From contig NZ_PHNC01000029.1 of assembly GCF_003121295.1 (NCBI RefSeq), positions 372,001 to 436,000 on the forward strand: a stretch of DNA of 64,000 nt. Direction: 5' to 3'. The position numbers were made by a program, and so were the translations under genes. The DNA comes from Streptomyces orinoci (GTDB lineage Bacteria > Actinomycetota > Actinomycetes > Streptomycetales > Streptomycetaceae). Shown piece after piece: positions 24,141 through 32,681 of this stretch. The notes beneath the pieces were generated by a model, which was not told where the DNA came from, did not search any database, and saw nothing but the letters and a program-made list of their open reading frames with translations. Position 1 is the first letter of the stretch. Every line of letters begins with the position of its first letter.

Positions 24141-24953
24141 ATGCAGAGCCTGCGGATGATCGAGAACTGGCCGGTGACGACCGCGGCCGCGGCGGTGGTA
24201 CGCGCGGACGGCACCCACGCGGGATCGTACGGCCCGACCGGGCACCGTTTCCCGCTGGCGTCCGTCACCAAGCCGCTGGCCGCCTATGCCGTGCTGATCG
24301 CGGTCGAGGAGGGCGCGGTGGAGCTGGACGAGCCGGCCGGCCCGCCCGGCTCGACGGTCCGTCATCTGCTGGCCCACGCCTCCGGGCTGGCCTTCGACGA
24401 GCCCCGGCCGATGGCCGAGCCGGGCACCCGGCGGCTGTACTCCAACGCCGGGTTCGAGGTGCTCGGCGACCACCTCACCAAGGCGACCGACATCCCCTTC
24501 GCCGAGTATCTGCGCCAGGCGGTGCTGGAGCCGCTGGGGATGACCGCCACCGAGCTGCCGGGCTCGCCCGCGAAGGACGCCGTCTCCACGGTCGAGGACC
24601 TCGCCCGGTTCGCCGCCGAACTGCAGGCGCCGCGGCTGCTGTCGCGCTCCACACTGGACGAGGCGACCTCGGTGGTCTTCCCGGGGCTGACCGGGGTGCT
24701 TCCGGGGTACGGGCATCAGCGCCCCAACGACTGGGGGCTGGGCTTCGAGCTGCGCGACGCCAAGTCGCCGCACTGGACGGGGAGTTCGTCCTCGCCCCGG
24801 ACCTATGGCCACTTCGGCCAGTCCGGCACGTTCTTGTGGGTGGACCCGGAGGCGGGGCTCGCCTGCGTGGCACTGACGGACCGGGCGTTCGGGCCCTGGG
24901 CGATCGAGGCCTGGCCACTGCTGACGGATGCGGTCCTGGCCGAACTCGGCTGA
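24141..24953 (+). CDS. Beta-lactamase-type serine hydrolase
   Basis: A 270-residue penicillin-binding-protein-like hydrolase (class C beta-lactamase family). The catalytic Ser-x-x-Lys is SVTK (residues 41-44), the Tyr-x-Asn motif is YSN in LYSNAGFEVLG, and HFGQSGTF supplies the third motif as His-x-Gly-like. No signal peptide is visible, so it probably acts in the cytosol as an esterase or amidase rather than as a secreted beta-lactamase. It is divergent from merR and converges on the pirin gene across a strong hairpin. Confidence 0.88.
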   Translation: MQSLRMIENWPVTTAAAAVVRADGTHAGSYGPTGHRFPLASVTKPLAAYAVLIAVEEGAVELDEPAGPPGSTVRHLLAHASGLAFDEPRPMAEPGTRRLYSNAGFEVLGDHLTKATDIPFAEYLRQAVLEPLGMTATELPGSPAKDAVSTVEDLARFAAELQAPRLLSRSTLDEATSVVFPGLTGVLPGYGHQRPNDWGLGFELRDAKSPHWTGSSSSPRTYGHFGQSGTFLWVDPEAGLACVALTDRAFGPWAIEAWPLLTDAVLAELG

Positions 24954-25034
24954 CCGCCGGGGCCTTTCCGGCGCTCCGCGCCGGGTTTCCCCCACCCGCC
25001 CACCCGTCACCCTGATACACGACCGGTCCGCGCC

Positions 25035-25080
25035 CGCCCACCCGCCCGCCCGCTGAGCTCAACGGGCGGGCGGGTGGGCG
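25035..25080. terminator. Bidirectional terminator, 18-bp perfect stem
   Basis: CGCCCACCCGCCCGCCCG (25035-25052) pairs perfectly with its complement at 25063-25080 around a 10-base loop. It lies between the converging serine hydrolase and pirin genes and is one of the strongest inverted repeats in the window. Confidence 0.9.
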
Positions 25081-25105
25081 AAATCCCCGGCGCGCAGCGC
25101 CGGGG

Positions 25106-25780
25106 TCACGGATAACGCGGCTCCGCGTGCATCTCCCAAAGCAGCAACTCCGCGTCCTCCAGCGCTTCCGCCCCCATGTCCATCGCATCCAGGATGCGGG
25201 CCGCGTCCCCCTCGCCCAGTTCCTCGTCGCCCAGCGCCAAGCGCCCCCGCACCACGTGCACATACAGCCAGGGCGCCCCCGGCAACGCCAGCCGCGCCCC
25301 GCACGCCGGACGGCGCACATGCAATACGGCCTCCGCACGCCGCAGCGTGTACGGCGCGTCATCGGCGACGTTGCGCACCACCTCGTACGCGGGCGAACCC
25401 CCCGGTTCAGAAGGCGTCACCCACATCTGAACAAACCGCAACGGCACAGCGCCGGCGTTCCGCTCCACATGGCGAACCCCGGACCCCGCGCTCAGCCGCT
25501 GTACATCCCCCGCCCGCACCACGGCCGTATGCCCCGTGGAGTCCTCATGGGTCAGCTCGCCCTCGATGACCCAGGTGACGATCTCCACATCCCGGTGCGG
25601 ATGCTCCGCGAACCCCGCCCCCGGCGCCAGCCGCTCCTCATTGCACGCCGCCAGCGGCCCGAACCGCACATTGTCGGGGTCGTAGAACCCGGAGAAGGAG
25701 AAGGCGTGCCAGGTCTCGATCCCGGCCGCCGGATCCCCGCCCCGGTAGCGCTGCCCGGCGCGCTGCACGTAGATCACCAC
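25106..25780 (-). CDS. Pirin-family cupin protein
   Basis: A 224-residue bicupin. The metal-binding motif of the N-terminal cupin is EHPHRDVEIVTWVIEGELTHED, with the expected His/His/Glu pattern; YPGS-type residues are replaced by NVRFGPLAACNEE. Related bacterial pirins (YhaK/YhhW type) bind Fe and can act as quercetin dioxygenases or redox sensors. Start is GTG (VVIYVQRAG). It is divergent from fasR across 56 bases. Pirins have been reported to modulate acetyl-CoA use in Streptomyces, which would fit this neighbourhood, but the link is inference. Confidence 0.88.
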   Translation of the reverse strand: MVIYVQRAGQRYRGGDPAAGIETWHAFSFSGFYDPDNVRFGPLAACNEERLAPGAGFAEHPHRDVEIVTWVIEGELTHEDSTGHTAVVRAGDVQRLSAGSGVRHVERNAGAVPLRFVQMWVTPSEPGGSPAYEVVRNVADDAPYTLRRAEAVLHVRRPACGARLALPGAPWLYVHVVRGRLALGDEELGEGDAARILDAMDMGAEALEDAELLLWEMHAEPRYP

Positions 25781-25836
25781 TGGGCTACCGTAGCCCGCCG
25801 ACCCCGCACCGCACCCGGATAGGGCAGGCTTGTCCC

Positions 25837-27012
25837 GTGCCTGAACCCGCCGCTCACACCCCGCATCCGCACAGCGCCACCCTGCGCAACCTGGAGAAGT
25901 CCTCCGGGACCCTGGCCGCCGCCGCCATCGCCCGGATGGACGCCCAGCTGCCGTGGTACCGGGCGATGCCTCCGGAGAACCGGTCCTGGATCGGCCTGGT
26001 CGCCCAGGCCGGTATCGCCGCCTTCACCGAGTGGTTCCGGCACCCGGAGACGCCCCAGGCGATCAGCACCGATGTCTTCGGCACCGCGCCGCGCGAGCTG
26101 ACCCGGGCGATCACCCTGCGCCAGACCGTGGAGATGGTCCGCACCACCATCGAGGTGATGGAATCGGCCATTGACGAGGTGGCCGCCCCCGGTGACGAGT
26201 CCGCGCTGCGCGAGGCGCTGCTGGTCTACGCCCGGGAGATCGCCTTCGCCACCGCCCAGGTCTACGCCCAGGCCGCCGAGGCACGCGGCGCCTGGGACGC
26301 CCGGCTGGAGTCGCTGGTGGTCAACGCGGTGCTCTCCGGCGAGGCGGACGAGGGCGCGCTGTCCCGGGCGGCCGCGCTGGGCTGGAACTCCCCCGCGCAT
26401 GTCTGTGTGGTGCTGGGCACCGCCCCCGACGGGGACAGCGAACTGACCGTGGAGGCCATCCGCCGCGCCTCCCGGCACGCCAAGCTCCAGGTGCTCACCG
26501 GGGTGCTGGGCAAGCGGCTGGTGGTGATCGCGGGCGGCTCCGAGCAGCCGCTGCAGGCGGCCAAGGCGCTGATCGGCCCGTTCGCGGCCGGTCCGGTGGT
26601 GGCCGGCCCGGTGGTGCCGGATCTGCTGGCCGCCACCCGCTCCGCCCAGGCCGCGGCCGCCGGACTGCGGGCCTGCGCGGCCTGGCCGGACGCTCCCCGT
26701 CCGGTGCTGGCGGACGATCTGCTGCCGGAGCGGGCGATGGCCGGGGACCCGGCGGCCAAGGAACAGCTGGTGGAGGAGATCTACAGACCGCTGGAGGAGG
26801 CCGGATCGGCTCTGCTGGAGACTCTGAGCGTCTATCTGGAGCAGGCGAGCAGCCTGGAGGGCGCGGCCAGGATGTTGTTCGTCCACCCCAATACCGTGCG
26901 GTACCGGCTCCGACGTGTGACGGACGTCACCGGATGGTCTCCGTCCGATGTGCGGTCGGCCTTCACCCTGCGCATCGCGCTGATCCTGGGGCGTCTGGCC
27001 GAGGCCGACTGA
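25837..27012 (+). CDS. fasR: FasR, PucR-like activator of fatty-acid synthesis genes
   Basis: A 391-residue regulator. The central region carries a GGDEF-like/PucR middle domain (about residues 165-300), and the C-terminus has the PucR helix-turn-helix HPNTVRYRLRRVTDVTGW, GLIL-type end ALILGRLAEAD. In S. coelicolor the FasR gene lies directly upstream of fabD and activates the fab operon; the mycobacterial counterpart is MabR (Rv2242) next to aceE. It ends 98 bases before fabD, where its binding site is expected. Start is GTG 25837. Confidence 0.93.
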   Translation: MPEPAAHTPHPHSATLRNLEKSSGTLAAAAIARMDAQLPWYRAMPPENRSWIGLVAQAGIAAFTEWFRHPETPQAISTDVFGTAPRELTRAITLRQTVEMVRTTIEVMESAIDEVAAPGDESALREALLVYAREIAFATAQVYAQAAEARGAWDARLESLVVNAVLSGEADEGALSRAAALGWNSPAHVCVVLGTAPDGDSELTVEAIRRASRHAKLQVLTGVLGKRLVVIAGGSEQPLQAAKALIGPFAAGPVVAGPVVPDLLAATRSAQAAAAGLRACAAWPDAPRPVLADDLLPERAMAGDPAAKEQLVEEIYRPLEEAGSALLETLSVYLEQASSLEGAARMLFVHPNTVRYRLRRVTDVTGWSPSDVRSAFTLRIALILGRLAEAD

Positions 27013-27110
27013 GCGACGTAGGCTTTTGTGGAACGTTGACAATTCCCCTGACGGTTCTTGGTCCCTGTCCCCACGGGTGGGCCAAGCCGTACACGAGAGA
27101 GAGTGTGAGG
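27013..27110 (+). promoter_or_regulatory. fab operon promoter/FasR target region
   Basis: A TTGACA (27036-27041) is spaced 17 bases from TTGGTC (27059-27064), a fair -35 with a weak -10, which would suit an activator-dependent promoter. TTGT and ACAA arms (27025-27042 region) flank it. The FasR site is expected here from known biology but I cannot fix its bases. Confidence 0.5.
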
Positions 27111-28064
27111 GTGCTCGTACTCGTCGCTCCCGGCCAGGGCGCTCAGACGCCCGGCTTCCTGACCCCCTGGCTCGACCTCCCCGGCGTTGAAGACCGTCTT
27201 CGCCGCTGGTCGGCGGCCATCGACCTGGACCTGGTCCACTACGGGACCAAGGCCGACGCGGACGAGATCCGTGACACCGCGGTGGCTCAGCCGCTGCTGG
27301 TGGCGTCGGCGCTGCTCTCGGCCGGACAGCTTTTCGAGGACTCCGAGGACTTCACCCGCCTGGTGGGCGCCACGGCCGGCCACAGCGTCGGCGAGCTGGC
27401 CGCCGCCGCGCTGAGCGGGGTGCTCACCGAAGAGGCGGCGATGGAGCTGGTCCGCAAGCGCGGTCTGGCCATGGCCGAGGCCGCGGCGGTCACCCCCACC
27501 GGGATGTCCGCGCTGCTGGGCGGCGAGGCCGAGGTGGTCCTGCCGCACCTGGAGCGGCTCGGGCTGACCCCCGCCAATGTCAATGGCGCCGGGCAGATCG
27601 TGGCCGCGGGCACCCTGGAGCAGCTGGCCGCGCTGGCCGAGGACAAGCCGGAGGGCACCCGTCGGGTGGTGCCGCTGAAGGTGGCCGGCGCCTTCCACAC
27701 CGTGCATATGGCCCCGGCGGTCTCCGCCCTCCGGGCCGCGGCCGGTGAGCTGACCGTGCGCGACGCGCACACCCGCTTTGTCTCCAACCGCGACGGCGCC
27801 GTGGTCACCTCCGGCACCGAGCTGGTGGAGCGGCTGGTCGGCCAGGTAGCCAACCCGGTGCGCTGGGACAAGTGCATGGAGACCTTCCAGGAGCTGGGGG
27901 TCACCGCGATCATCGAGGCGGCGCCGGGCGGCACCCTTACGGGCATCGCCAAGCGCGCCCTGCCGGGTGTCAAGACGCTCGCCCTCAAGACGCCGGACGA
28001 CCTGGCGGCCGCCCGCGAGCTCATCGCCGAGCACGCCGGTGCCCCCGTCTCCCCGGCCGAATAA
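27111..28064 (+). CDS. fabD: Malonyl-CoA:ACP malonyltransferase
   Basis: A 317-residue enzyme that moves malonyl groups from CoA to ACP for fatty-acid and polyketide synthesis. The nucleophile is Ser92 in GHSVGELAA; the substrate Arg/His region follows, with His in AGAFHTVHM. Length matches S. coelicolor FabD (about 316). The GTG at 27111 begins MLVLVAPGQGAQTPG; a GTG six bases earlier (27105) is also possible. It is the first gene of the fab operon, with 13 bases to fabH. Confidence 0.96.
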   Translation: MLVLVAPGQGAQTPGFLTPWLDLPGVEDRLRRWSAAIDLDLVHYGTKADADEIRDTAVAQPLLVASALLSAGQLFEDSEDFTRLVGATAGHSVGELAAAALSGVLTEEAAMELVRKRGLAMAEAAAVTPTGMSALLGGEAEVVLPHLERLGLTPANVNGAGQIVAAGTLEQLAALAEDKPEGTRRVVPLKVAGAFHTVHMAPAVSALRAAAGELTVRDAHTRFVSNRDGAVVTSGTELVERLVGQVANPVRWDKCMETFQELGVTAIIEAAPGGTLTGIAKRALPGVKTLALKTPDDLAAARELIAEHAGAPVSPAE

Positions 28065-28077
28065 GGAGCCCGAGACC

Positions 28078-29082
28078 ATGACTGCGAAGATCAGGCCCGG
28101 CAAGGGCGCCCCGCACGCCCGGATCCTGGGCGTCGGCGGCTACCGCCCGACCCGGGTGGTCCCCAATGAGGAGATCCTCAAGCGGATCGATTCCTCGGAC
28201 GAGTGGATCCGGTCCCGCTCGGGCATCGCCACCCGGCACTGGGCGGGCCCGGAGGAGACCGTGGCCGCCATGTCGGTGGAGGCGGCGGGCAAGGCCATCG
28301 CCGCGGCCGGCATCGCGCCGGAGCAGATCGGCGCCGTGGTCGTCTCCACGGTGTCGCACTTCAAGCAGACCCCGGCGGTGGCCACCGAGATCGCCCACAA
28401 GGTGGGCGCGGGCAAGCCGGCCGCCTTTGACATCTCGGCGGGCTGTGCCGGCTTCGGCTACGGCCTGACCCTGGCCAAGGGCCTGGTGACGGATGGCTCC
28501 GCGGAGTACGTCCTGGTCATCGGCGTGGAGCGGCTCTCGGACCTGACCGACCTGGACGACCGTTCCACCGCCTTCCTGTTCGGCGACGGCGCGGGCGCCG
28601 TGGTCGTCGGCCCGGCCGAGGAGCCCGGCATCGGCCCCACCGTGTGGGGTTCGGAGGGCGACAAGGCCGAGCACATCAAGCAGACCCTGCCCTGGGACGT
28701 CTACCGCGAGGAGACCGAGGTACGCTTCCCGGCCATCACCCAGGAGGGTCAGGCGGTCTTCCGCTGGGCCGTCTTCGAGATGGCCAAGGTCGCCCAGCAG
28801 GCGCTGGACGCGGCCGGGGTGGCACCCGAGGACCTGGATGTCTTCGTCCCCCACCAGGCCAACATGCGGATCATCGACTCAATGGTCAAGACCCTTAAGC
28901 TGCCGGAGAGCGTCGTGGTCGCCCGCGACGTGGAGACCACGGGGAACACCTCCGCGGCCTCCATTCCGCTGGCCATGGAGCGGCTTCTGGCCACCGGAGC
29001 GGCCAAGAGCGGTGACACCGCGCTCATCATCGGGTTCGGGGCGGGTCTCGCGTACGCCGCGACGGTCGTTACCCTCCCCTAG
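28078..29082 (+). CDS. fabH: 3-oxoacyl-ACP synthase III
   Basis: A 334-residue condensing enzyme that starts fatty-acid chains by joining an acyl-CoA primer to malonyl-ACP; in Streptomyces it accepts branched primers. The catalytic Cys123 lies in DISAGCAGFGYG, the His in VPHQANMRI and the Asn in TGNTSAASIP. An AGGAG site precedes ATG 28078. It follows fabD closely and precedes acpP by 105 bases. Confidence 0.97.
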   Translation: MTAKIRPGKGAPHARILGVGGYRPTRVVPNEEILKRIDSSDEWIRSRSGIATRHWAGPEETVAAMSVEAAGKAIAAAGIAPEQIGAVVVSTVSHFKQTPAVATEIAHKVGAGKPAAFDISAGCAGFGYGLTLAKGLVTDGSAEYVLVIGVERLSDLTDLDDRSTAFLFGDGAGAVVVGPAEEPGIGPTVWGSEGDKAEHIKQTLPWDVYREETEVRFPAITQEGQAVFRWAVFEMAKVAQQALDAAGVAPEDLDVFVPHQANMRIIDSMVKTLKLPESVVVARDVETTGNTSAASIPLAMERLLATGAAKSGDTALIIGFGAGLAYAATVVTLP

Positions 29083-29187
29083 GCGAGATCCCCGTACGGT
29101 CCGGCATCGTCCGGCCACCGTCCGGGACCTCTCCGCACCAGCAGTTTCCTTACTCCAGTTCCACCGCAATATCGAAGGAGCGCCGCA

Positions 29188-29436
29188 ATGGCCTTCACCC
29201 AGGAAGAGATCGTCGAGGGTCTCGCCGAGATCGTCAACGAGATCGCCGGTATCCCCGTCGAGGACGTCCAGCTGGACAAGTCCTTCACCGATGACCTGGA
29301 CGTGGACTCGCTGTCCATGGTCGAGGTCGTCGTCGCCGCCGAGGAGCGCTTCGAGGTCAAGATCCCGGACGAGGACGTCAAGAACCTGAAGACCGTCGGC
29401 GACGCCGCGGACTACATCCTCAAGCACCAGAGCTGA
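29188..29436 (+). CDS. acpP: Acyl carrier protein
   Basis: An 82-residue acidic four-helix carrier. Ser41 in DDLDVDSLSMVEV receives the phosphopantetheine arm; helix II follows (VAAEERFEVKIPDED). It shuttles growing acyl chains among FabD, FabH and FabF. A GAAGGAG site lies before ATG 29188. The 105-base gap upstream and a hairpin downstream allow its level to differ from that of its neighbours. Confidence 0.98.
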   Translation: MAFTQEEIVEGLAEIVNEIAGIPVEDVQLDKSFTDDLDVDSLSMVEVVVAAEERFEVKIPDEDVKNLKTVGDAADYILKHQS

Positions 29437-29448
29437 CCCGGCGTTTGT

Positions 29449-29466
29449 CGCCACCCTGCGGTGGCG
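29449..29466 (+). terminator. Hairpin between acpP and fabF (attenuator or partial terminator)
   Basis: CGCCACC (29449-29455) pairs with GGTGGCG (29460-29466) around CTGC, 12 bases after the acpP stop. There is no T-run, so partial termination or mRNA 3'-end stabilisation is more likely than full stop. Confidence 0.5.
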
Positions 29467-29501
29467 GAACCAGCACCTCTACTCGTGGAGACAGAATTCC
29501 T

Positions 29502-30764
29502 GTGAACTCGACCAATCGCACCGTGGTCGTCACCGGTATCGGCGCAACCACACCGCTGGGTGGCGACAGCGCAAGCACCTGGGAAGGGCTGCTCGCCGGG
29601 CGTTCCGGCGTCAAGCCCCTGGAGGGCGAGCGGTTCGCCGACCTCCCGGTCCGTATCGCCGCCGTGGCGGCGGTGGACCCCGAAGACGTCCTGCCCCGTC
29701 CGCTGGCCCGCAAGCTGGACCGCTCGGCGCAGTTCGCGCTGATCGCGGCCCGCGAGGCCTGGGCGGATGCGGGCTTCACCGGCAAGGCCGGCGAGGACAC
29801 CACCGTCGCTCCCGAGCGGCTGGGCAGTGTCATCGCCTCCGGCATCGGCGGGGTGCAGACCCTGCTGGACCAGTACGACGTGCTCAAGGACAAGGGCGCC
29901 CGCCGGGTCTCCCCGCACACCGTGCCGATGCTGATGCCCAACAGCCCCTCCGCCAACGTCGGCCTGGAGGTGAACGCCCAGGCGGGCGTGCACACCCCGG
30001 TCAGCGCCTGCGCCTCCGGCGCCGAGGCCATCGGCTACGCGGTGGAGATGATCCGCACCGGCCGCGCCGATGTGGTGGTCGCGGGCGGCACCGAGGCGGC
30101 CATTCACCCGCTGCCGGTGGCGGCCTTCGCCAATATGATGGCGATGTCCAAGAACAACGAGGAGCCCGAGAAGGCCTCCCGCCCCTACGACAAGAAGCGC
30201 GACGGCTTCGTCCTCGGCGAGGGCGCCGGTGTGGTCGTGCTGGAGTCGGCGGAGCACGCCGCCCGGCGCGGCGCCCGGGTCTACTGCGAGGTGCTGGGCC
30301 AGGGCCTGTCCGCGGACAGCCACCACATCGCCCAGCCGGAACCCACCGGCCGCGGCATCGCCGCCGCCATGCAGAACCTGCTGGAGTGCAGCGACCTCAA
30401 GGCGGCCGAGATCGTGCACCTCAACGCGCACGCCACCTCCACCCCGCAGGGTGACCTGGCCGAGGTCAAGGCGCTGCGCAAGGTCCTCGGCGAGGACCTG
30501 GACCATGTGGCCATCTCCGCCACCAAGTCGATGACCGGCCATCTGCTGGGCGGCGCCGGCGGCATCGAGACGGTCGCCACGGTGCTGGCCCTGCACCACC
30601 GGACGGCCCCGCCGACCATCAACGTCGATGAGCTGGACGACGAGATCGACGCGGACATCGTCCGCGGCGAGCCGCGCAAGCTGCCGGAGGGCACCATCGC
30701 GGCGGTCAACAACTCCTTCGGCTTCGGCGGCCACAATGTGGTGCTCGCCTTCCGGACGATCTGA
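29502..30764 (+). CDS. fabF: 3-oxoacyl-ACP synthase II
   Basis: A 420-residue elongating ketosynthase. The catalytic triad is Cys near 170 (VSACASGAEA), His near 309 (NAHATSTPQGD) and His near 345 (SMTGHLLGGAGG); the C-terminal FGFGGHN is typical. It condenses malonyl-ACP with acyl-ACP in each elongation round. Start is GTG (VNSTNRTVVV). It closes the fasR-fab operon and is followed by a strong terminator. Confidence 0.97.
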   Translation: MNSTNRTVVVTGIGATTPLGGDSASTWEGLLAGRSGVKPLEGERFADLPVRIAAVAAVDPEDVLPRPLARKLDRSAQFALIAAREAWADAGFTGKAGEDTTVAPERLGSVIASGIGGVQTLLDQYDVLKDKGARRVSPHTVPMLMPNSPSANVGLEVNAQAGVHTPVSACASGAEAIGYAVEMIRTGRADVVVAGGTEAAIHPLPVAAFANMMAMSKNNEEPEKASRPYDKKRDGFVLGEGAGVVVLESAEHAARRGARVYCEVLGQGLSADSHHIAQPEPTGRGIAAAMQNLLECSDLKAAEIVHLNAHATSTPQGDLAEVKALRKVLGEDLDHVAISATKSMTGHLLGGAGGIETVATVLALHHRTAPPTINVDELDDEIDADIVRGEPRKLPEGTIAAVNNSFGFGGHNVVLAFRTI

Positions 30765-30783
30765 TCGCCCGTCAACTCATGTC

Positions 30784-30812
30784 GCTGCCCGGTCACTTGG
30801 TGACCGGGCAGC
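30784..30812. terminator. fab operon terminator
   Basis: A perfect 13-base-pair stem, GCTGCCCGGTCAC (30784-30796) with GTGACCGGGCAGC (30800-30812), loop TTG, then a short T-run (GTCGTTTT) on the plus strand, 19 bases after fabF. Confidence 0.95.
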
Positions 30813-30926
30813 GTCGTTTTCCGGCCCGGACGGCCTGAGCCCGGATGTCCTGCCCGGCCAAGTACGCGGCCGGTAGCACCGGTTGCGCCCTACGGCCGCC
30901 CCCGCCGGCCGGCGGTCTCCGGGCGG

Positions 30927-31832
30927 CTACCCCGCCTCGCCGGAACCGTCCGCGTCACCCTGGAAGCTGGCGAAGTACGAGGCCGCCATGTCCTCGCCCC
31001 CGTGCCCCTGCCCGACCGCCCGCCGGAACCGCTCCAGCCCGGCCGCAGCCACATCCAGCCGCACCCCGGCCCGCTCCGCGGCCGCCACGATCAGCTCGGC
31101 GTCCTTGGCGGCGGTGGCGGTGGCAAAGCTCGGCGGGGTGAGCGAGTCCTCCATCAGCAGCCGGGACTTGACCCGCAGATAGCCCATGTCCAGCGGTCCG
31201 CCCTCGACCACCGCCAGGAAGTCCCGGGGGTCCGTCCCCAGCCCCTCGGCCAGCGCCAGCGCCTCGGCCACGCCATGGGTGGCGGTCAGCACCCAGCTGT
31301 TGACCACCAGCTTCAGCCGGGTGGCGGCGCCTGAGGCGGCATCCTCGCCCACCCATACGGTGCGGCTGCCGATCGCCTCGAAGACCGGCGCGATCCGCTC
31401 CCGCACCGTCCGCGGCCCGGCCGCCAGCACCACCAGGGTGCCCTGCTCGGCGGGCTGCCTGGTGCCGGAGACCGGGGCGTCCACCAGCACCAGCCCCCGC
31501 TCCCCGGCGAAGGCGGCCAGCTCGGCCAGCCCGTCCAGGCCCGCGGTGGAGGACTGTACCCACACGGTGCCCGGCCGCAGCTCCGGAGCCGCCCGCTCCA
31601 TCACCTCCAGCGCGGCCGAGGCGTCATGGAGCATGGTCAGCACCACATCGGCGCCGCGCACCGCCTCCCCGGGCGTCCCGGCCACGGCCACTTGATCGGC
31701 GGCCAGCGGCTCGGCCTTGTCCCGGCTGCGGTTCCAGGCGCGTACATCCAGCCCGGCCCGGGCGAGGTTACGGGCCATCGGGGCGCCCATGGTCCCCGTA
31801 CCGAGGACGGCTACTGAGAGAGTGTCAGACAT
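30927..31832 (-). CDS. 3-hydroxyisobutyrate dehydrogenase-like NAD(P) oxidoreductase
   Basis: A 301-residue beta-hydroxyacid dehydrogenase. The Rossmann start is VAVLGTGTMGAPMARNLA; DAPVSGTR is the substrate-binding motif and the conserved Lys lies in LKLVVNSWV near residue 172. It would oxidise a short hydroxyacid or reduce an aldehyde-acid with NAD(P)H. ATG 31832 (MSDTLSVAVLG) is preferred over an ATG three codons earlier. It converges on fabF. Confidence 0.9.
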   Translation of the reverse strand: MSDTLSVAVLGTGTMGAPMARNLARAGLDVRAWNRSRDKAEPLAADQVAVAGTPGEAVRGADVVLTMLHDASAALEVMERAAPELRPGTVWVQSSTAGLDGLAELAAFAGERGLVLVDAPVSGTRQPAEQGTLVVLAAGPRTVRERIAPVFEAIGSRTVWVGEDAASGAATRLKLVVNSWVLTATHGVAEALALAEGLGTDPRDFLAVVEGGPLDMGYLRVKSRLLMEDSLTPPSFATATAAKDAELIVAAAERAGVRLDVAAAGLERFRRAVGQGHGGEDMAASYFASFQGDADGSGEAG

Positions 31833-31898
31833 AACGGCCACGCTAGGTGCTCGAGCCCGCTCCAGGGCAAACCCCGCACCCGTCCCGGCGGGACAACG

Positions 31899-32393
31899 CT
31901 AAACAACCTGGTGCAACCACCGCACCGGCGCACCCTCCCCCGCATAGCGGAAGGGCTCCAGCTCGTCGTCCCATGGCTTGCCCAGCAGCTTGGCGACCTC
32001 GCCCGCCAGCTCGGTCTCCCCCCGCGCGGCCCGGTTCATGGCCGCCCGCAGCCGGTCCTCGGGGATGAGGATGTCCCCGTGGATACCGGTGACCGCATGG
32101 AAGATGCCCAGGTCGGGAGTGGAGCTATAGCGCTCGCCCTCGGCCGTGGCGCAGGGCTCGGCGGTCACCTCGAAGCGCAGCAGATGCCAGCCGCGCAGTG
32201 CGGAGGCCAGCTTGGAGGCGGTGCCTACGCGGCCCTGCCAGGAGAACTCACAACGCCAGGTGCCGGGCGCGGCCGGCTGCCGGATCCAGTCGAGGGTGAC
32301 CCGCCCGCCCATGACGCCGGCCACGGCCCATTCGACGTGCGGGCACAGCGCACGCGGCGCGGAGTGCACATACAGAACTCCACGTGTCGTCAC
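31899..32393 (-). CDS. DUF3145-family actinobacterial protein
   Basis: A 164-residue soluble protein starting with GTG (VTTRGVLYVHSAPRALCPHVEWA). It has the family landmarks VTLDWIRQPAAPGTWRCEF, GWHLLRFEV and GIFHAVTGIHGDILIPEDRLR, all typical of DUF3145 in Streptomyces and relatives. Function unknown. GGAGG lies before the start. It stands alone on the minus strand 66 bases upstream of the dehydrogenase gene. Confidence 0.9.
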   Translation of the reverse strand: MTTRGVLYVHSAPRALCPHVEWAVAGVMGGRVTLDWIRQPAAPGTWRCEFSWQGRVGTASKLASALRGWHLLRFEVTAEPCATAEGERYSSTPDLGIFHAVTGIHGDILIPEDRLRAAMNRAARGETELAGEVAKLLGKPWDDELEPFRYAGEGAPVRWLHQVV

Positions 32394-32681
32394 CGGGACC
32401 TCCCGTGCGTTCGAGGTTCGCCTTCCCCAGCGGCCTCGCACCCGTACATTCTGCCCCAATGGTCACTCACGTACCAGGTGAACGAGGTTACCAACAGTAA
32501 ACACCATCGGGAGCAAATCTCCCGAAATGGGACAGGCCTGATGTCCTGTGAGATGACGGTACGGCATGCGAACGCTGCCCGGACCGGTTGGGCCGCTCCG
32601 GAAAGCTATCGTGCAATGGATCCCCCGGGGTGACGTACCGTCGGTCCCGGACAGATATCACCCGGCCGGAGGGGGAAGTCC

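Noticed and set aside
24141..24953. Antibiotic-resistance beta-lactamase
   Set aside because: Has the SxxK and YxN motifs but no signal peptide, and general serine hydrolases share these motifs.
15432..25836. Genomic island between aceE and fasR
   Set aside because: No integrase, tRNA junction, direct-repeat ends or change in base composition; it is reported as an insertion relative to mycobacteria, not as a mobile island.
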